Below are positions 51,201 to 63,410 of a DNA stretch of 64,000 nucleotides, in pieces. Location: assembly GCF_042477335.2 (NCBI RefSeq), contig NC_091255.1, positions 42,820,501-42,884,500 on the forward strand, read 5' to 3'. Position numbers and translations under genes: made by a program. The notes below the pieces were generated by a model. The model was given only the letters and a program-made list of their open reading frames with translations, ran no database searches and had not been told where the DNA came from. The stretch is from Ovis canadensis (lineage: Eukaryota; Chordata; Mammalia; Artiodactyla; Bovidae). Numbering within the stretch: position 1 is the first letter of the stretch; the number at the start of each line of letters is the position of its first letter.

Positions 51201-54200
51201 GTGAGCGGGGAGGGCCATGGCTTGGAAGCCACAGGAACTGGGGAAGTGCTGGCCCCTGTTCTGCAGAGTGCAGGACCCAGGGGTCATGTTTCCACAAGTC
51301 CCAGGGGTGCTGCTGGCTGGCCCACAGGCACAAGAGCCCAGTGACGGGCCTTGGACACAGAATGGCCGCAGCTTCGGGCGCCAGCTTCTGAGAAGCATGA
51401 TGTCTCTACCCAGCATGTCTGCGAGGGTCCACACACGAGGGAGACCCCGACTTTGTCAGGACCACTGCCCTGACTGAGATGACCTAGTCCAAAAGGGGAG
51501 TGACAGCGCCCCAGTGTGAAAAGGCCTGGCAAAGTCTCAGAGCGGGGGACTTCCCTGCTGGTCTAGTGTTTAAGAATCTGCCTTCCAAGTCAGGGGACAT
51601 GGGTTCAATCCCTGATCGGAGAATTAAGATCCCACATGCCTCGTGAGAACTAAGCCTGCAGGCTGAAACCAAGACCCAACATAGTCAAATAAATAAAAAT
51701 TAAAAAACAAAAAACAATGCTACTGAGCACGGGACAGGCGAGGTGCTCAGCGCTGGAGGGGAGCAGGAGGAAGGAGGTCAGAACGGCCTGAAAACGTGTC
51801 ACCTGGGTAGCCTGGCTGGAGGGGCCCGGACCAGCAGTGACATAGGAAAAGCAGGCTGGCCCGGGTGACAGAGGCCTGTGAATTAGGAAGTGAGGGTGAC
51901 AGTGACATGCCCACATGGGGACCAGAGGCCTTGGGGATGGAATCACGAAGGCCTTGGATGCCAAGCCCCGGGGAGCCCGGAGCCTCTGGAGCCGGCCACA
52001 AGCCCGGACCTGGTTGTAGTGCATGGTCACGTAGAGCTCGTTGTCAAACTTGAGTGGCTGGTCCCAGAGTACACGTCGGAACCACAGTGCGTAGCCGCCG
52101 TCCACCTGCGCCATCTCCGAGGCCACGTCCAGGATGTAGGCACGCCGGCTGAGCGGACACACGTGCTGGCCTGCAGGGAGCGCGGGCAAACATGGCGAGC
52201 CCCCTCCCTGCTCTGGGGCACGGCTTCCTTGGTGAACAGGACGGGGGGCCCTGATTTGTGGAAATTGTGCCCCCAGGTGGGAATAACGCTCAAAGCTCAG
52301 CTCGCCTGGGCCTAGGGAGGTGCCCCACCCAGGTGCTGCTCAGAGAACACCCAGCCTCTCTTCCCTCTCTAGAGGAGGCTGTACCCAGAGAAGCACAAGA
52401 GGCCTTAGGTCCTCTTCTGTAGGACTCCTATGGGGAGAACCCTGCTGGGCTCTCCAGGGGTGAGGGGAGGATGCGGGTCTGGCACTGAGTGGGTCTCGGC
52501 CATAAGTTTTTATTTCCTGAAGTGACATTTCTGCTCCCTGTCCCACACCTTTGAAAAATTTTACTGAAAACAGGGATGTGGTATGATGATAAAGTCCTGG
52601 ATCTGACCCTGGGCAAGTCCCTTGGGCTCCGTGGCAGGCTGAGAAACAGCCTGACCTCAAAATGCCCCCGTCCTAATCCCCACCTGCCGTGAACGCACAC
52701 CTTCATGGAGAGGAGACGTGGAGTGTGATTAAGGGTCTTGAGAGGGGAGATAATCACAGGGACCCAAGTGGACCCACCACAGTCTCGAGGGGCCTATGAG
52801 AAGGAGGCAGGAGGGTCACAAAAAGAGACTGGAAGAGGCTATGCTGCGGGCTTTGAAGATGGAGGAAAGGGCCATGAGCCAAGGGACTTGGGTGCCTGTG
52901 GAAGCTGGAAAAGGCGAGAAACAGACTCCTAGAGCCTCAGAAGGACTCAGCCCTGGGGACGTTCCGACTTTCAGAACCATAAGATCATACACGTGTGCTG
53001 TTTGAAGTCACCAAGTGATTTGTTATGGCAGCAACAAGAGACTAATACAGGCTCCCTGGGCCTTGGTTCTCCCATCTGTAAATGGGAAGGACAACACATT
53101 TCATTTCATTTCATGGGGTCCTAGCGGGATAGTTGATGGGATTAAGTGCTGTCAGCTGTCGCCTCTGCTCTGTGAGCTCCTTTACTAAGATTATTTTGTT
53201 ACTGCCTTCTCCACCCCCATGTCATGCTGGACTCAGGCAGGGCTGAGGACATGTGTTTCAGAGCTGAGTAGCCCGAGAGCCAGCTGGAGTTGGGTGAGAC
53301 TGACCGGCCGGTGACAGAAGCTCAGCCATGTTCTAGAGCAGGTGGGCTGCAGGGGGAAAGGGTTTGGCCTCATGAAGAAGGGCCAGGTGAGGCCGAGGGT
53401 TGGGCTCCTCTCAGCCGCTATGAGGACAGAGGAGGCAGGAAAAAGTACTTGCACGTGTGGGTTACAGGAGCCACATTCTGTTAAGTCCTGCCCTCCCAGA
53501 GGGCAGGGCCTACTGAGCACTCTGGGGGGCAGATGGCGGCGTGGGGGAGCCCTGTCTTCCACCATCTCGCGGCCTGACAGACCAGATGAGCTCACACAGA
53601 TTGAAGTGGGGTGGTGGGGGTCAGATGGGGGGCTGGGGGTTCTTGGTGCAGAGGCTCCTGCACCCGGGCGGGGGGCTTTTTGGAGGAAGAGGCATCTAAT
53701 CGGGGCCTCACAGTCGGGATGGGGGCCATGGGCCCAGTTTGCCTCATCCTCTGGCTGCTCACCTCTGTTGGTTACAACAAAGATGACGTACTCATCAAAG
53801 GCCTCGGGGCGGGTCAGAGCCATCTCAGCACAAAGCTCTTCCACTACGTCCAGGGCCACCTGTGGATGAGGGAAGTGAGAGGCTGGGCCAGGCAGGTGAC
53901 CTCTGCCCTGAGCCCTCCCTGGCCCCCCTGCAGAGGCTAGGCTCCCAGGGCCCTGGGTCAGCCCCACACAGGGAAGGACGCAGCTTCCGGAGTTGTGGGT
54001 CCCAAGTCTGCCCATCTCTCATTTGCAGCCTGACTCTGAGCTGAAGGCCACCCACCTCCCCTAGGCTCGGGATTGGGCTGCAACAGAGAGCTAAGTCCTG
54101 ACTCATGGGGGAGGTAGGGGGTGGCTCAGCACCCTTGGGGTCCCACTCCCCAGACACTCCTTCACTCACAGTGCATGTCTTTATCTTAAGATGGCGCTCC

Positions 54201-57200
54201 AGGCCCCCAGGGAGAAGAAAGAGCTGCCTCTTGGAACTGCGGCCGGCCTAGGGGAAGGTGCAGAGAGAGGAGAGGCTGGGATCTCACCAGGGTCTCACCC
54301 AGCCCTGGTCCTGTCCGCCTGCGTGCCCAGGCCGGCACAGGGGTCTCTCGGTAGGCCGTCCCCCTCCCCAAGCCCCGCCTACGCTCACCAACATGGCCCG
54401 CAGCTCCATGCTGCCTGGGAGCTCCAGGCGGCCGCCAAACCGCAGCGTCTTCTTCAGGTTCTGCTCACAGGCCTTGGCAATCCCTGCAGAGACTGGGGTT
54501 AGCGGGGCTGGGGCAGGCCCAGCAGAAGAGCTCCTCTGGCCCCAGCCCCAAGCCCCCTTGGTGGGGGCTGCTCTCCCTCCAGTGGCCGCAGAGACCATTC
54601 AGAGGGCAGTGACTGACCCAAGGTTAAGAGCCAGAGTACAAGGGCTGGGTTTGAACCCACATCCTTTCGGAGGCCCGCACGCCTCGGTTATCCATGAGTC
54701 CCCGGAGACAGCTGGTGCCGGGGGCTCGTCCCTGGGGGCTGTGTCCAGAGTCTCCATGCAAGAGACCGCATCATCTGCTTCTCCATTTCTCTGGCTAAGC
54801 AGTGCCCTTGCCCCACTCTGGGGAGGGGCCAAGTTAGAGAGTTTGGGGGCACATTCAACCCCCTTCCCTGGAGCTGATGCAGGGGTGTTTGTTGATTGAC
54901 TCGAAGAGGAGGCTTCAGAGGCAGAGAGGATGAAGTCTCCTATCTCCTCCATGGCTGCCATGGTAACCACAAGTGCCCTGACCTCTCTCCTAGGGGGACC
55001 CAGGGGTTCCTCTGGAAGCTAGATTTTGGGTGAGGCTGAGGAGCAGCCCCTTTCCTCTAAATTCCACAGGGAAAAGGCCAAGACCCTGCCACCAGCCATG
55101 GCGCCCTCTCAAGACCCTTGTTGATTCCCAAAGACCAGAGAAAGGGCCATGCCGCCTCCTCCTCCTCTCCCACATGCCACGCATCATCTCCGGTCTTTAT
55201 GCCTGCTACTGAGTTCATCTAGAAATCCCTCCTCTGTGCTCAGTACCCAGAGCAACACTTCCTCCGGGAAGCCATCCCTGATATGTCATCCTCCCTGTCA
55301 TATCAGACAACCTATGGCATCAGCCCCTGTGGGACCTCTGCCAACGTTTGGGGACAGGATTGATATTAATAAGCACTGCCTGGGCAAGAAGGGCTAGGCC
55401 CTCCTGCTGGCTGCCCAGCCAGCCCTCGTATGGTGCAGACAAGCCCCTGGCCCTGGGTCCCCACTCGCTTGCCCCTCACCCTGGAAGGGCAGGCCTGGGG
55501 TCCGGCTCACGTCTTGGAGGAAGTGGGTGAGGTGCGGCTGGAGGACCTCAGAGCAGCTGTGGTAGGCGGCCACGATGTACAGCAGCCTCCAACCTCGCTG
55601 GCAGCTGTCCCTGCGAGCACACACAGGCTCCATCACAGTGGCCACTGCTCTGCAGCCACACCAGGAGTCTCCCCGCCCACCAGGCTCTTCTCCTGAGGAT
55701 GCCCCTGCCCCTGCCCAGTGAAAGCAGGGCAGCTAGGCACAGAGTCAGACCAAAGGTGCATTCTGTTGGGAATTCTGAGTGGGAGGGAGGGTGGGAGGGA
55801 AGGGAGGGGGTGAAGCCCCTGACATACCCATTGTGCACAGAGAATTAGTCTTCCTGGGGTGGGGGGGCATCTCTCTGGGCGACGGTCCCTGAAGGGGGGC
55901 CAGGGACCCTGTGCAGAGCTGGTGGCAAGTAAGACTGGGTGGGAGGGGCAGGAGGATGCGCTGAGTGGTTCTGAAATTCCTGGGAGACGCGAGCAGGTGG
56001 ACAGGAGGGTGGCCCAGTGCTAACAAGAGCAGCACAGGCTTTGGGCCCCGCCATGTGCTAGTCACGTGCGAGACACGGACGCTTACCTTTGTGTTACCCT
56101 GTATCCGGGTTTCACTTGTGGGAACCTCTGGTGTCTGGGCACAGCACTTGGGCTTCCTTTGGGAAGCCACCCACCCCTCCCCAGGTCCCTGTGCATATGA
56201 GAGCCAGGGGACTTCCCAAGTGGCTCTAGTGGTAAAGAACCCGCCTGCCAGCACAGTAGACATGAGTCACGGGTTCAGTCCCTGAGTTGGAAGATCCCCT
56301 GGGGGAGGGCATGGCAACCCACTCCAGTATTCTTGCCTGGAAGAATATCCCACAATATTCTTGTGGGAAGAATATCCCACAATTTTCTTGTGGGAAGAAA
56401 ATCCCACAGAGGAGCCTGCCAGGCTACAGTCCATGGGGTCACAAAGAGTCAGACAGGACTCAAGTGACTTTAGCATGCACATATGTACCCATGAGAGCCA
56501 GGACTGGCCAGTTAGAACCCTGAAGCCTCTGGCTAAAGTGACTGGTTCATGTCAGTGGACATGAACTTGGGCAAACCCTGGGAGATGGTGAAGGACAGGG
56601 AAGCCTGGTGTGCCGCAGTCCATGGGGTTGCAAAGAGTCAGACATTACTTGGTGACTGAACAACAATAAAAAATGGGAGCCAGGCTTGGCAAGTTAGAGT
56701 TCATCCTCCCTCTGGCTATGGTGATTGGTCTGGGAACAGGTACATGATCCAGGTCTAGCCAATCAGAGCTCTGTGGTTGGCTCAGAGATGCCCATGGGAC
56801 CAAGACAGGCCAATAAGGCTGGATTTGGGAATTTTTGCTGCAAATATTCAATCAGTCTTGCTTTGCCTGGGATTGCTGAGCTGGGGAATGTCCCCCCAGA
56901 GCTATCATCTTGCCAGTCTATGAGATATATTGTTTGGGAGTAATAACAACACATAGAAAATCAGGTCCAGGGTACAGAGAAAGACTGCTTCCTGATGACA
57001 CCTAGATCCAGCTATGCCTAAAGTCCTCTGTTAAACTTTTCAGTTACCTGACCCCTTTTTTGCTTAAATCCGACTGAACTGGGTTTCTGTCACTTGCAAC
57101 CAAGAACCTGGACTCACCCATTATCAGTGCATTTGACAGATGAGACTGAAGCTCAGAGACCAGAAAGGGCTTGTCCCAAACCAAGCAATTTCGAACATAT

Positions 57201-60200
57201 GTGCTCTGTCTCTGGCGTGAGGAAGAGGATGAGGCGGGGAGGGCACAGGCTGGGAGATGGGAGGCTGATCTGGCCCCTCCGGAGCAGGAAATGGTGGGGA
57301 GGGGAGGACACTCACTGCTTGGTGCTGGTGTTGTCTGTGATCTGCTTCATGACCTGGCAGTAACACTCGTCCCGCATGACCTCATGGTCCCTGCACAGCT
57401 GTGGGAGGGCGGGCCAGGTCACAGGTCACATGCCCACAGGAACACAGTGGGCTCCTGAAAACAGGCCTGGCGTCCTTTCTCCAGAACCCTCCCCACCAGC
57501 GGGATGCACTCCTCTTTGGGCCACACGGTTCCCACCCCAAAGGCTGCAGCCCCCTCTGACAGATGGCGAACCGAGCCACAGGGCAGGCAAGGGAGCTCCT
57601 GGAGGAGCTGGACTGACCTTCAGGAGGGTGCACAGCACGTCCAGTTCACTCTGGCCCTTCAGCGGGGCATCCCCCATGAATCGCATCACAGCTGGAGGAA
57701 ACACTGTCCCATTCAGCCACTGGTCTCCCAGCTGCCCGCCCACCAGGAACCCTGGGTTGGACCCCTCCCCCAGAGGCTATGGCCAGGGCCGGTAGGGGGA
57801 AGGGGCCTCCTCCTCTCCTCCCACATCTGAGGGAAGGGGTAGTGGTCACCAAGGGTCACAGTCTGGCGTCCCTCCTGGCCTGGGGCCCTGGCCACTGTCC
57901 CACCCCCACACCTAGAAACATGTCTGTAGCCATCTTGTTGAGGCTGCTGTCGCTGAACTCAATGAGGGAGTCCTGGAGCGGGGTCTGTGGGGAGATAAAT
58001 TGGGTCATGGCAGGAGGAAAAGGGAGGGGAGGGGAGGGGATGGGGAGGGGAGGGGATGGGGAGGGTCCTATCTTAACAGCAGAAGAGTCCACACCACAGA
58101 AGGCGGTGGGTGGAACTTTGAGAAGATGAGACACTTCCTTTTGGAGGAATCCAGGCCTTCGGGGTACCCAGTGGTGGGGGTCCCACTGGGCACAAGGCTG
58201 TTTGGCCCATGGGCCTGGGATGCACTCTTGTATGGCCATTTCAGAGGGACCTGGGGCTGGGCACCTTCGTAAAGCAAAGCATGTCCTCCAAGGTTCTGGA
58301 CTCCCGACCCTCCTTGGATTTCAGCCTGAGGCCATCCCTGCAAGGGGAAGTGGACGCTACTGATCAGTCTTGCCTCTGAGACAGCCTTTCCCACAAGAAG
58401 TGTGCTGGACCCAGTGTCAGCCCACCTGGCAGCAAGGTCCCTGAGGCAGAGGCTGCAGACCAGCCCCCTCCCAGGGTTTCTCATTCCCTCCCAGACCTGA
58501 GGCCTCCTGCTTGGGTGGCTGGGAAAAGCCCCACCCCAGAAAGACCCTCCTCAGGGCGGGCCACCACTCACTGGGGTCTCCTCTGAGGGTCTCGGAAGTA
58601 CTTCTGGGCAAACTCAAGCATTGTGTACGGTGGAAGAGCGAGGCCGTCCTCCCCACGGTCCATGGAGCCAGCTCTGACTGGGGGGCCCTGCAAGAGGGGC
58701 ATCTGCTACTCCTGCTAGTCAGAGCCTGCCCAACGCCAGCCCAGCCTGACTGTGCACAGACCCTCTCCGCCTGCCCTGCCTCCCCATGGGCCACTCCTTG
58801 CCCCATGTGGCCCTACTGCCTCCCCGATGGCCTGGTCCAGCTGACCTTATCCCTCACCCCTTTATCTTCCTCCACCCTAGCGAGCTCCATGCCACCACAG
58901 GACCCAACCTGGCCCACTCACCAGGCCCTGCCCCGTCGAAGGTGGATTCACCATCTGGCCGCCCCAGGCTGGTCCTGCCCCATTGGCCTGGTCACTTACT
59001 CTTCCACTGACCGCACCCACCCTACCTGACTGGCCACACCTCCAGCCGCTTCTGGTCACATCTGGCGGCTCACATCCCTCAGGTCATATGTCTGGCTGTC
59101 CCTACCAGGCTGCTCGGTCCCAGGATGGCCTGCCCTTGACTGACCCCACTCCGCTCCACCTCCACAGTCAGGCCGACCCGGCTGCTGTGTCCGCTCCTCT
59201 GACCAGCCCTGAGTTCTCACCTCCCTCCTGCGGCCCACCTCCCGTGCAGCGGCAGTGGAGGCCACAGCAGCGGCCACAGCGGCAGCGCGGCCCCGGCCCG
59301 GCTCGGCAGGCAGCTGTAGGAAGTCAGGGGCAGCTGCAGGCTGCACCAGGTCAGAAGGGAAGCGGCCCACGCGCCCGTGGATGGTCCCAAACCGCCAGCC
59401 TAGGGGAGGAAAGGGTCTGAGCAGTGAGAGGGTGTCATCTGGGGAAGAGTGGGGTTCAGAGTCAGTGAGGGAGGTATGCCATGGGGCCAGTTATGGAGGC
59501 GAACAGAAGGACACTGGCTCAGGGAAGGGGAGGCAGCCCCTCAGCGGCGGGCTGGAGTGGGGGTCTGCAGAATGGAGAACACAGCGCCTGTGGACCTTTG
59601 GGCCACAACACAGAGACACTAATGTCCACGGAGACCCGTCAGCCCGATGTGTGGACAGGGGCTGGGTTGCATGGCCATCTTAGCAGCTACAGCCCAGCGA
59701 GACCCTTGGGGACCGCAGGACCTGCATTGCGCATCTGCTCTGTTTGGGGTTTCCAGGTCTGGCAGCTCGGGTAGCTGAACGGGGGCCCCAGGGTACATAC
59801 CGAAGTCAGGGCCCCGGTGCCGCAGCTCCTCCAGGTACACCACCTTCTTGCCGACCACACAGCCCGCGCTGTAGCCTGCAGGCCGGGCCCACGTCAGCAC
59901 CTGCCAGGGAGGCCCCCCACCCCGCTGCCCCCGCGCTCACACCCCGTACCCCCCGGCGCTGACCCAGTCGAGGCGGCTCCAGGGGCTGCAGGTGGATGAT
60001 GTCGCCCTTGTGGAAGGCCAGCAGCGCAGGGTCCTCAGGTAGGAAGTTCCTCACAGCGACTACGTAGTCCGAGTCCTGTGTCAGTCAGGGGCCGGGTGAG
60101 GGCTGTGGGCCCATGCCCTCCTCCCAGAGGCCAGGGCCCACTCCCCTGCTCCGCATACAGGCCATGAGAGCACGGCCACAGACCTGACCCACCCCTACCC

Positions 60201-63200
60201 CTCCCACAGCCTCAGCGCTGAGGCGAGGTGCCAGGCCTGGGGACTGCCCGGTTTGGAGGAAGCATGGGGCTGGATGCGGTCACAGGGTGGTCAGTGACGG
60301 GCAGTGCAGCCCCTGCAGGAGGGGAGGAATGAGGCTGCTGTGGAGCCCAGAGGCCTAAGTGAAGGACCCTGGAGAGGCCGGCAGCAGGGTCATAGGCCCC
60401 AGGTTGGAAGGTACAGCTCGAGCAAGAGCCTGCAGACACAGTCGCAGACACACAGGTGTATCCACGCCTCTCAGGTGGGCGTCGCTGGTACATTCAGGCC
60501 CTCAGCCTGCTGCGGGCATCTGCAGGAGGGCCCTGACCTTCTTCAGCTCCAGGATGAAGTCATCCACCAGGGTCTTGACCTGGTGAGCTCGGGCTGAGAA
60601 CAGAATAACCTTCTCACTGGCCAAGTTGAACTCCAGCATGTTCTGGGAGGGGATGGTCACAAAGAGGATGTCCGCAAAGCTGAAGGAGGGGAAGGTGGCA
60701 TGAGGGAGGACCATGGCCAGAGGGACGCCCCCCCACCACTGTCTGCACCTCTGGCCCCTGCCTGCCTCCCCTCCCCTCCTGCCCATGGCTCCAGCGCCCT
60801 GCCCATCACTCTGTGAACCCACAACCTCCCAGCACCCCTACGCTTTGTCTTTTATTTATTTTTCTGCCTCTTGATCCAACCCCCCAGATTTTGCCCACAA
60901 ATCTGTTTCCTTCACTAAGCAAATGCTCAGACTCTGGAAGGAAGGAGCCTGCACCTCACTGATGCCTGAGATTCCCCGTGCTGTGGCATAAAGGACCATG
61001 GGCTGCTGGGAGGGAGGGGTCGGAGGATGCAGGAAGGTTTCACACTCAAGCATCTGCACTTGGCTATTCACATACGTAGCCCTGCCCTCAGTAGGCTCTG
61101 GGGTGGGACCTCAGAGGTGTCCAAGCTGGGGATGGGATACTGGCTCCCAGCTCACCACTGCCTGGCTGTGTGACCCGAGACAAGCAACATCTCTCTCTGA
61201 GCCTGTTTCCTTGATTAAAGGGTTTGGCATAGAGCCGGGCACATGGTAGGTATAGTCATCCCTCAGTATCTATGGAGGACTGGCTCCAGGGCACTTGGAG
61301 GGCAACCAAATCCATGGGTGCTCAAGTCCCTCCCATAAGATGACCTGGTATTTGCATATAACCTACACACATCCCATTTACTTTAAATCATCTCTAGATT
61401 ACTCTTAACACTTGAAGTGAAGTGAAAGTCGCTCAGTCATGTCCAACTCTTTGTGACCCCATGTACTATACAGTCCATGGAATTCTCCAGGCCAGAATAC
61501 TCTGGGGATCTTCCCAACTCAGGGATCAAACCCAGGTCTCCCACACTGCAGGCGGATTCTTTACCAGCTGAGCCACAAGGGAAGCCCAAGAATACTGGAG
61601 TGGGTAGTCTATCCCTTCTCCAGGGGATCTCCCCAACCCAGAAATCAATTTCCTGCATTGCAGGCAGGTTCTTTACCAACTGAGCTATCAGGGAATTCAA
61701 TGTAAACGCTGTATAGGTAGTTATAAAAGCAAGATAGATGTTATGGGAATAGTTGCCAGTGAGTGAAAATTTTGTTTTGCTTTTTGGAATTTTCTGGAAT
61801 TTTTTTTTTCCTGAGTATTTCTCATCCACCATTGGTTGAATCTGAGGATGTGAAGCCTGTGAACACAGAGAGCTGACTGTACTCAGCCGCCAGCCATCCA
61901 GCTAGTTGGTGCGTGGAGGAAGCGCTGGTGTCAGCCCACGCCCTGAAACCTGCCAACCCGCACCCCGCCCACGCCCTGTGCGAACCCTCCCCCCGCCTGC
62001 TGCTCACCTGTAGGTGCGCAGTACCCGCAGCTGCCCGCTCGCCTCGTGGCTGCCCTTGACCACACGCAAGAGCTTGATGCCTGTGTGGGACACAGCCAGC
62101 ATCTGCACCCCGGTGCCCACGCTGCCCTGGGGAGGGGACAAGGGGCACATGAGGGTCTTCCAGGCTCATTCCCAGAGCCCCTGGGCAGGTAGAGAGTGGG
62201 CAGGGGGACAGGCAGGGGGCTCCTACTGTGGCAGGAAACAGGCGGGAGAAGTAGACCTCCCAACTGTCCCGGGCAGCGCTGACCACGGCCCGCTTCACGC
62301 TCTCTGTCACCAAAGGCCGCTGTGTGTCCAGCTGGTTCTGAGCTAAGGGACACGGGTGGGGTCAGGACCGGGGCCCCCTCCCCTGCTGACCCGCAGTGCA
62401 GGGAGGGGAGACTGACCCTCAGCAAGGAGGTGTCAGACCACTGCGTCCTCAGCGTCCATACTGGGAAACTGATATCCACAGACAGGACAGTGGGGACCGC
62501 AGCCGGGCCAGTATAGCCCAACCCAGACCTGCAGCCGGGCCCCAGGGAGAGGCCAGGAGCAGAGCAGAGAGAGTGGCAGGGGCTCCAGCAGGCTGCCCCT
62601 CCCTCCCCACACCCTGCAGTACCAAACAGGGCTTTCATCTGGAGCCGCTCCTCCGCAGAGATGCGCAGGCAGGCCTCGGAGAGTGTGTCATGCAGGACCT
62701 GTGGGAGGGGCATGAGGCGGGCGGCTGCACGGCTCCCCAAACCTGGAGCCCAAGCTGGACTGTGTCAGGATGAGTGGGGATGGGGCGCTTTCCACGCAGT
62801 GAGGGCACCTTGTAAATCAGACCCCACTTCTGAGGACCCTCACCCTTCTCATCTCCACCCTCCCCAGGCCCTAGTCTCCTGATCCACACAGGGGATCTTG
62901 GGGTGGACCCTGGGCCCCATGAGCTCAGACCAGCGGTGAGTCTGCTTAGATGGGATGTGGGCTCCCCAAGACTTTCCACGGCAGGGGGCGCAGCAGACCA
63001 GCTCCCTGTCCTCACTGTGGGCGAAGACCCCAAACCCGAGCAGGAGGCTTGACAGACAGCTGATCCACACGCCTGCTGCCCTGCTGCCACTCGAGGCCGG
63101 GAGGCGGGACAGGCCCTCACCTGGCGGAACAGGAGGTCCAGCTGCACAGGGTGGCTGTGGTCGTCCTTGGGGTAGAACACCTGCGGTGTAGGGCTACCAT

Positions 63201-63410
63201 GAGGCCCCACGCTCCTCACCAGCTGTGCTGTGACCCCCTGCCCCTGTCAGGCCTTGTGCCCCCTCCAGCCCTGGTAGGGCCCCAGCACCTCTTTGCGCAA
63301 GAAGATCTGCCAGGGGGTGTCCCGGTAGCCATAGAAGTCGGGGTTTGGGAGGCGGTGTAGCTGTGTCTGCACGGAATCCTCAAGAGGCTCCAGCGACCGC
63401 GAGGGCAGCG
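45291..63410 (-). CDS. MYO15A: MYO15A, myosin XV C-terminal tail (last 24 coding exons)
   Basis: Myosin XVA carries whirlin and EPS8 to the tips of hair-cell stereocilia; its loss causes deafness (DFNB3). Coding exons on the minus strand: 63289-63410, 63121-63180, 62623-62698, 62227-62342, 62008-62126, 60538-60679, 59964-60075, 59801-59875, 59221-59399, 58572-58687, 58265-58337, 57912-57984, 57618-57691, 57316-57398, 55480-55610, 54389-54483, 54170-54247, 53763-53859, 52010-52170, 50906-51039, 49065-49198, 48648-48781, 47369-47509 and 45291-45392. They sum to 2,627 nt. Every phase agrees and all junctions are GT-AG. This is about 874 residues of a protein near 3,500. The peptide follows mammalian MYO15A closely and ends in EITLL, the PDZ ligand that binds whirlin. 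The gene continues off the right edge. No stop or frameshift was found. Confidence 0.96.
48165..48450 (+). repeat. Ancient LTR-like (MLT1-like) repeat
   Basis: Shows the order GTGTCCCCAAATCCTG, GGTCCTTATGAGAAGAG, CCGGCACCTTGATCTTGG and CCTCCAGACTCACAGGAA, as in old MaLR LTRs. It lies in the MYO15A intron between exons 47369-47509 and 48648-48781. Subfamily uncertain. Confidence 0.55.
50096..50619 (+). mobile_element. hAT (Arthur1/Tip100-like) DNA transposon remnant
   Basis: The left end CAGGGGCTCTCAAAGTGTGG and right end CTTTGAGAACATCAG form imperfect terminal inverted repeats. The interior keeps family landmarks in order: GAGGCCACATGACCTGTGCG, ATCCAGCTGTCAGCTATTAA, and an AT-rich core ending AATATATCAATAGATACGAC then AGCTCTTTGGAGCCC. 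It is non-coding and sits in a MYO15A intron. The family name is from memory. Confidence 0.75.
51546..51718 (+). repeat. tRNA-Glu-derived SINE (CHR type)
   Basis: Starts GGGGGACTTCCCTGCTGGTC, contains GGGTTCAATCCCTGATCGGA and AAGATCCCACATGCC, and ends in an A-rich tail with AAATAAATAAAAATTAAAAA. Full-length-looking, plus orientation, in a MYO15A intron. Confidence 0.88.
52640..53050 (+). repeat. Ancient LTR-like (MaLR-like) interspersed repeat
   Basis: Same repeat family style as 20,085-20,495: TGTGATTAAGGGTCTTGAGA, GGAGATAATCACAGGGACCC, GGAAGCTGGAAAAGGCGAGA, and the end TGATTTGTTATGGCAGCAAC then AAGAGACTAATACAG. No coding capacity. Confidence 0.6.
56208..56475 (+). repeat. Bov-tA SINE with an internal tandem expansion
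   Basis: Runs from GACTTCCCAAGTGGCTCTAG to CAGACAGGACTCAAGTGACT in plus orientation. Its middle (about 56,338-56,410) is expanded by near-identical copies of a 27-base unit around GAATATCCCACAATATTCTT, which is not part of the normal element. Confidence 0.88.
56552..56672 (+). repeat. BovB / Bov-A 3' tail fragment
   Basis: Contains CAGTGGACATGAACTTGGGC, GGAAGCCTGGTGTGCCGCAG and GTCCATGGGGTTGCAAAGAG, and ends with ACAACAATAAAAAA. This is the 3' end of a BovB-derived element. Confidence 0.8.
58016..58068. repeat. G-rich (GGGGA)n tract
   Basis: About 50 bases of GGGGA and GGGGAT repeats on the plus strand (C-rich in the MYO15A transcript), in the intron before exon 57912-57984. It has many runs of four G and could form G-quadruplexes on the non-template DNA. 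Confidence 0.85.
59221..60075 (-). other. MYO15A: MYO15A SH3 domain exons
   Basis: Exons 59964-60075, 59801-59875 and 59221-59399 encode an SH3 fold. It shows the [17 protein letters not shown] strand and RT-loop region, the [18 protein letters not shown] segment with the family's tryptophan and the FP of the last strand. An alanine-rich linker follows. This corresponds to the human SH3 near residues 2867-2953. Confidence 0.85.
60538..63410 (-). other. MYO15A: MYO15A exons for the end of the first FERM-like region
   Basis: Six exons encode a segment lying before the SH3 domain. It includes [34 protein letters not shown] and [19 protein letters not shown]. Position and pattern suggest the F2-F3 (PH-like) lobes of the first FERM-like module. 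The assignment is inferred and less certain than the gene identity. Confidence 0.65.
61413..61697 (-). repeat. Bov-tA SINE with a partial tandem copy
   Basis: The first unit (about 61,413-61,589) runs GAAGTGAAGTGAAAGTCGCT to GCCACAAGGGAAGCCC in the minus orientation. It is followed directly by a second partial unit (about 61,590-61,697) from GAATACTGGAGTGGGTAG to CTGAGCTATCAGGGAATTC. The second unit repeats the tRNA-side half. It lies in the MYO15A intron between exons 60538-60679 and 62008-62126. Confidence 0.88.

Larger units (their letters stand above)
45291..54247 (-). other. MYO15A: MYO15A C-terminal FERM domain and PDZ ligand exons
   Basis: Eight exons encode the FERM lobes. Landmarks are [58 protein letters not shown] and [13 protein letters not shown]. 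The last residues SEITLL form a class I PDZ ligand. In mammals this tail docks whirlin at stereocilia tips. Confidence 0.85.
54389..58337 (-). other. MYO15A: MYO15A second MyTH4 domain exons
   Basis: Six exons encode the MyTH4 helical module: ...[33 protein letters not shown], the signature [17 protein letters not shown], and [18 protein letters not shown]. MyTH4 domains bind microtubules or partner peptides and pack against the following FERM domain. Confidence 0.85.
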
